Source: Homalodisca vitripennis
Taxonomy: Eukaryota; Arthropoda; Insecta; Hemiptera; Cicadellidae
Length of the DNA: 64,000 bases
Direction of reading: 5' to 3'
NCBI RefSeq assembly: GCF_021130785.1
Contig: NC_060211.1
Span: 120,776,501-120,840,500 of the forward strand
Below are positions 63,761 to 64,000 of the stretch, in pieces. The notes under the pieces are model-generated. The model did no database searches. It was not told the DNA's origin and saw only the letters and a list, made by a program, of their open reading frames with translations. How positions within the stretch are numbered: position 1 is the stretch's first letter; every line of letters starts with the position of its first letter. Position numbers and translations under genes: made by a program.

Positions 63761-64000
63761 TAATAGCTAGGCACATATTCTACAGTAGTCTAATTGATGT
63801 TGATTTATGTAAACCAGATTTACTTAGTAAAACTAATCACTAGGATATTTTGAGCACGAATAAATGTATATTATGTATATTCCATTTCTTAGCATGGCGC
63901 TTTATTTCTGTAGAGGCAATATCAAGCTAAGTCATACAGTACCCAATTTGACTGAGCAAAGCCGAGCTTTCTGCGTTATATCTAAAACAGTATTCATCTA
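63761..64000. other. AT-rich DNA to the window edge
   Basis: Nothing recognised. Confidence 0.4.

Overview
The window looks like transposon-rich, gene-poor intergenic or intronic DNA from an insect nuclear genome. It is strongly AT-rich, with long (TA)n, (TC)n, (TG)n and (GA)n microsatellites. It also carries at least seven recognisable transposable-element copies, nearly all broken. The mix (errantivirus-like Ty3/gypsy element with env, mariner, CR1/Jockey-group LINEs, Mutator-like element) fits an arthropod, and a hemipteran is my best guess. That taxonomic guess is inference only. No rRNA, tRNA, CRISPR array, bacterial operon or convincingly complete host gene was found.

Layout. 1-9391 (minus strand) is an env-bearing Ty3/gypsy (errantivirus-like) retroelement. 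It has a 5' LTR (8841-9391), a tRNA-Leu-type primer-binding site, a long leader, gag with zinc knuckles, then protease, reverse transcriptase, RNase H and integrase, an acidic pol tail, and an env gene of the F-protein type. Every gene is interrupted by frameshifts, and the 3' LTR lies off the left edge. 9392-27345 is mostly unannotatable AT-rich DNA with microsatellites, a 383-bp tandem duplication and dispersed repeat fragments. 27346-28407 is a dead mariner transposase. 28408-34970 is intergenic with more dispersed repeats. 34971-42920 is a LINE cluster: an endonuclease fragment, then LINE-A (minus, with an SGNH-esterase ORF1) and LINE-B (plus) placed head to head.

42921-53090 is intergenic DNA. 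It holds one candidate host-type exon (45354-45512) that has a decayed second copy 30 kb to the left. 53091-58547 is LINE-C (minus), the best preserved LINE. It sits inside a (GA)n microsatellite, and its ORF2 is interrupted right after the YADD catalytic motif by a 5'-truncated Mutator-like (MULE) element. The reading frame runs straight through the junction, so one 433-codon ORF encodes half a reverse transcriptase fused to the C-terminal half of a MULE transposase. 58548-64000 is intergenic, with a LINE 3' end near the right edge.

The pieces do not form one pathway. The window is best read as nested and decaying mobile elements. The most notable items are the RT-MULE chimeric ORF, the microsatellite insertion site of LINE-C with its 3' hairpin, the env-bearing retroelement, the paired exon-like sequences, and a many-copy dispersed repeat with microsatellite cores. 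Many disruptions are single-base indels in otherwise well-conserved coding, so some could be assembly errors rather than true decay.
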